The notes under the pieces were generated by a model. The model was given only the letters and a program-made list of their open reading frames with translations, searched no databases and was not told the DNA's origin. A stretch of DNA of 7,143 nt. It comes from an uncultured Candidatus Saccharibacteria bacterium. Its GTDB lineage: Bacteria > Patescibacteriota > Saccharimonadia > Saccharimonadales > Saccharimonadaceae. Positions 5,277 through 7,143 of the stretch are shown here, piece by piece (the first letter of the stretch is position 1; each line of letters starts with the position of its first letter). Location: positions 1-7,143 of the forward strand of contig CALHWA010000107.1 of the NCBI GenBank assembly GCA_938036845.1, given 5' to 3'. The translations under genes and the position numbers were made by a program.

Positions 5277-5290
5277 AAGGAGAAATAATT
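5277..5290 (+). promoter_or_regulatory. Strong ribosome binding site in an A/T-rich leader before atpE
   Basis: AAGGAG (5277-5282) sits eight bases before the atpE ATG inside a 32-base gap (5259-5290) that is almost all A and T apart from this site. It is the only junction visible in the operon with such an unstructured spacer. This fits the need to make many more c subunits than other subunits, as shown for the E. coli atpE initiation region. Confidence 0.6.
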
Positions 5291-5503
5291 ATGAAAGACA
5301 TCGCATTTACCCTGGCGTATGCTATCCCAGCAGCGTTTGCTGCGATCGGGTGTGGTTGGATCGGTGCCAACGCCATGAAGGCAGCTGGTCGCAACCCAGA
5401 GAAGATTAACGACCTACGCACCATGATGATCCTTGGTATCTCGTTTATCGATGCTTTGGCTATCATTGGTTTTGTGGCCGCGATCGTCGGCAAGGTGATG
5501 TAA
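5291..5503 (+). CDS. atpE: F-type ATP synthase subunit c
   Basis: A 70-residue hairpin of two membrane helices that oligomerises into the rotor ring. Helix 1 has a glycine-spaced stretch (AAIGCGWIGANAMKAAG). The polar loop RNPE (Arg34-Glu37) contacts gamma and epsilon. Helix 2 contains the ion-carrying carboxylate as Asp54 (GISFIDALAI), exactly 20 residues after the loop Arg, as for the carboxylate of Ilyobacter c. At the Ilyobacter Na+ ligand Gln32 this protein has Cys21, and Ala55 replaces Ser66, so the Na+ site is absent and proton coupling is expected. Most bacterial c subunits use Glu here; Asp is known from E. coli and relatives. Strong Shine-Dalgarno upstream. Confidence 0.95.
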   Translation: MKDIAFTLAYAIPAAFAAIGCGWIGANAMKAAGRNPEKINDLRTMMILGISFIDALAIIGFVAAIVGKVM

Positions 5504-5516
5504 GGAGTTCGCACTC

Positions 5517-6065
5517 GTGAATACCCTGCACTATTTTGCATCGACAGAGGCGGGTGGTGGCGATTTGTTCTCGTCGCTTGGTCTTGATTGGCAGCTGTTT
5601 GTCCTGCAAATGGTGGCATTTGTGGTGCTGCTCTTGGTCTTGAAGAAGTGGGTCTATCCACCGCTGCTCGACATGCTCGATCAGCGCGATGCGAAGATTC
5701 GCGATGGTCTCAAAGCAGCTGAGAAAGCGCAAAAGGCAGCTGACGAGACCGAGGAGCGCACTGCTGCAATGCTCAAGAAAGCCCGCCACGAGTCGCAAGA
5801 AATTGTGACCGCTGCCAAAACTGAGGCAGCGAGCATGGTAAGCGATGCCAAGGACGACGCCCACACGCAGGCCGAGCGCATCTTAGAATCGGCTCGCACC
5901 CAGACACAGACGGAGCTAGCCGAGGCTAAGCGGGCGCTGCGCCGGGAGATGGTCGACATGGTCGTCGAGGCAACGCGTGCAGTGACCGCTGAGACTGTCG
6001 ACGCGTCGAAAGACCGCCAGCTGATCGAGAAGCATCTGACCAAGCTTGATAAGGAGCAGCGCTGA
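5517..6065 (+). CDS. atpF: F-type ATP synthase subunit b
   Basis: A 182-residue peripheral stalk subunit. A short N-terminal segment leads to one membrane helix (about 27-42), followed by the conserved WVYPPLLDMLDQRDAKIRDGL and a long charged coiled coil rich in Ala, Glu, Lys and Gln to the end. It dimerises and links subunit a in the membrane to delta and alpha on the head. Length is a little above E. coli b (156) and close to actinobacterial and clostridial forms. The GTG start at 5517 is supported by AAGGAG (5502-5507) nine bases upstream, which itself overlaps the end of atpE. The stop TGA overlaps the atpH start by one base. Confidence 0.93.
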   Translation: MNTLHYFASTEAGGGDLFSSLGLDWQLFVLQMVAFVVLLLVLKKWVYPPLLDMLDQRDAKIRDGLKAAEKAQKAADETEERTAAMLKKARHESQEIVTAAKTEAASMVSDAKDDAHTQAERILESARTQTQTELAEAKRALRREMVDMVVEATRAVTAETVDASKDRQLIEKHLTKLDKEQR

Positions 6066-6475
6066 TGGCGGCCGGTTTTTCGCGCCGCCGCCTCGCTGCG
6101 TATGTCGCTGAGCAGATTGCTGCTGGTGCTGAGGTGTCTGCCTTACTGCAGCAAGTTGCCGCCTGTCTTATTGACACCCGTGCAACGCGTGATGTCGATG
6201 TGGTGGCAGCAACGATTGAGGAAGCGCTAGCTGAGCGCGGTATCGTTGTCGCTGAGGTCACGACGGCACATGCACTGTCGACTGCCTTGCAAAAGCAGCT
6301 CAAGACAGAGGTCACGGCACTTGCTGAGCAGAGTGGCACTGCGCCAGTTACGTCAGTACAGCTCCGCCAAGTTGTCGACCCGTCGGTGATCGGTGGCGTG
6401 AAGATCGCTCTGCCAGGCCAGCGCTACGATGGCACTATCCAACACAAACTAACCGCCCTTGCGGGCACGAAATAA
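6065..6475 (+). CDS. atpH: F-type ATP synthase subunit delta (short form)
   Basis: A 136-residue stator subunit joining b to the top of the alpha/beta head. The C-terminal domain is intact: a VTTAHALSTALQKQLK segment, then the family end VVDPSVIGGVKI (103-114), with the Gly-Gly pair and Asp122 in YDGTIQHKL. The N-terminal helical domain, which binds alpha and is about 105 residues in E. coli delta (177 in total), is shortened by about 40 residues. The reading frame is intact, with no sign of a frameshift, so this looks like a reduced form and not a broken gene. AAGGAG (6051-6056) lies eight bases before the ATG, inside the end of atpF. Confidence 0.88.
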   Translation: MAAGFSRRRLAAYVAEQIAAGAEVSALLQQVAACLIDTRATRDVDVVAATIEEALAERGIVVAEVTTAHALSTALQKQLKTEVTALAEQSGTAPVTSVQLRQVVDPSVIGGVKIALPGQRYDGTIQHKLTALAGTK

Positions 6476-6487
6476 GAGGAATTATAC

Positions 6488-7143
6488 ATGGCTGAAACAA
6501 CAGTTACAGAGTTGTCCGAGAGCTTGCGGCAAGCGATCGCAGGCCTGGAAGCCTCTGAAGGACTAGAGCAGGTCGGTATCGTGACCCGAGTGGGTGATGG
6601 TGTGGCCTGGGTACATGGCTTGCGCCACGCTGGCTATAGCGAGGTGCTCGAGATCGAGACCAAAACAGGTGTCGTTGAGGCATTTGCCCTCAACCTGATG
6701 GAAGATGAGATTGGTGCTGTGCTGCTTGGCAGCGACCAAGGTGTGGCTGCTGGCGACCGCGTTAAGCTCAAGGGCGAAGTGCTGAGTGTGCCAGTTGGTA
6801 AGGAGCTGCTTGGCCGCGTGGTGAACCCGCTCGGTGAGCCGCTTGATGGTGGCCCAGCTATTACTACTGCGCAGCGTGGCTTGGTAGAGCGCGAGGCGAT
6901 CGGTGTGATGGGTCGAAAGAGTGTGCACGAGCCACTGATGACTGGTATTATGAGCATCGATGCGATGTTCCCGATTGGCCGGGGCCAGCGTGAGCTCATC
7001 ATTGGCGATCGCCAGACCGGTAAGACGGCAATCGCACTCGACACGATGATCAACCAAGCCCGTCAAAAGACTGGCGTGGTGAATGTCTACGTTGCGGTTG
7101 GGCAGAAGCTGAGTAAGATTGCTCGCCTGGTTGAGCGCCTCAA
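6488..7143 (+). CDS. atpA: F-type ATP synthase subunit alpha (partial at right edge)
   Basis: The first 218 codons of the non-catalytic alpha subunit of the F1 head (full length usually about 500). The N-terminal helix is followed by the beta-barrel domain (VGIVTRVGDGVAWVHGL, about 29-45), LLGRVVNPLGEPLDG, and the strongly conserved stretch from SVHEPLMTGIMSIDAM to FPIGRGQRELIIG. The Walker A motif is GDRQTGKT (173-180, Lys179), with the Gln typical of alpha rather than beta. It then reads YVAVGQKLSKIARLVERL up to the edge. AGAGGA, starting at the atpH stop codon, serves as Shine-Dalgarno before the ATG. The gamma, beta and epsilon genes would be expected next but are outside the window. Confidence 0.97.
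   Translation, partial: MAETTVTELSESLRQAIAGLEASEGLEQVGIVTRVGDGVAWVHGLRHAGYSEVLEIETKTGVVEAFALNLMEDEIGAVLLGSDQGVAAGDRVKLKGEVLSVPVGKELLGRVVNPLGEPLDGGPAITTAQRGLVEREAIGVMGRKSVHEPLMTGIMSIDAMFPIGRGQRELIIGDRQTGKTAIALDTMINQARQKTGVVNVYVAVGQKLSKIARLVERL

Noticed and set aside
4186..7143. TGA read as glycine, as in some other CPR lineages
   Set aside because: TGA ends the AtpI-like gene and atpF at the expected family lengths, and no gene here has an internal TGA.
1..7143. CRISPR array, tRNA or rRNA gene, insertion sequence or phage genes
   Set aside because: No spaced direct repeats, no tRNA cloverleaf or rRNA stretches, no transposase or terminal repeats, and no phage structural genes were found on reading both strands.

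Overview
The window reads as ordinary bacterial chromosome under the standard bacterial code: TGA is a real stop for the AtpI-like gene and for atpF, and no real gene has an internal TGA. The best guess for the source is a Candidatus Saccharibacteria (TM7, Patescibacteria/CPR) genome. Three things suggest this: a prepilin-like protein whose stalk has a Cys-Trp-Cys pattern I associate with this lineage, a tiny basic protein ending in GGWYLTS, and an F-ATPase operon with a short delta subunit. This placement is inferred from recognition, not from a search.

Layout, left to right. Positions 1-407 (+) hold the last part of an ABC-F ATPase (second nucleotide-binding domain). A 275-base gap follows, with three perfect inverted repeats, two of them in tandem. 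Positions 719-2983 (+) encode a large envelope protein. It has a type IV prepilin-like N-terminus, a pilin-like stalk, eight RCC1-type repeats that should form a beta-propeller, and a ricin-type beta-trefoil lectin of about 128 residues inserted after the fifth repeat. An AT-rich 353-base gap follows; it contains a clear hairpin terminator serving the minus strand. Two small minus-strand genes come next: a glutaredoxin-like thiol oxidoreductase (3337-3606) and a 68-residue basic protein of unknown function (3722-3928). From 4186 to the right edge runs the F-type ATP synthase operon: AtpI/AtpZ-like, atpB (a), atpE (c), atpF (b), atpH (delta) and the start of atpA (alpha). Spacing is tight and two junctions overlap.

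How the parts work together. The atp genes build one membrane machine: the AtpI-like protein probably helps assembly, a and c form the ion path, b and delta form the stator, and alpha belongs to the catalytic head. The c subunit uses Asp and lacks the Na+-ligand pattern at the positions I could align, so it is probably proton-coupled. The pilin-propeller-lectin protein is the most unusual element. By architecture it is a candidate surface adhesin exported through a type IV pilus-like system, which would suit an episymbiont that must bind a host cell. At three gene starts (719, 3928, 4186) a -10-like hexamer lies 6-8 bases before the ATG with no good Shine-Dalgarno, which suggests leaderless transcripts. 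Genes inside the operon and the glutaredoxin gene have strong Shine-Dalgarno sites instead.
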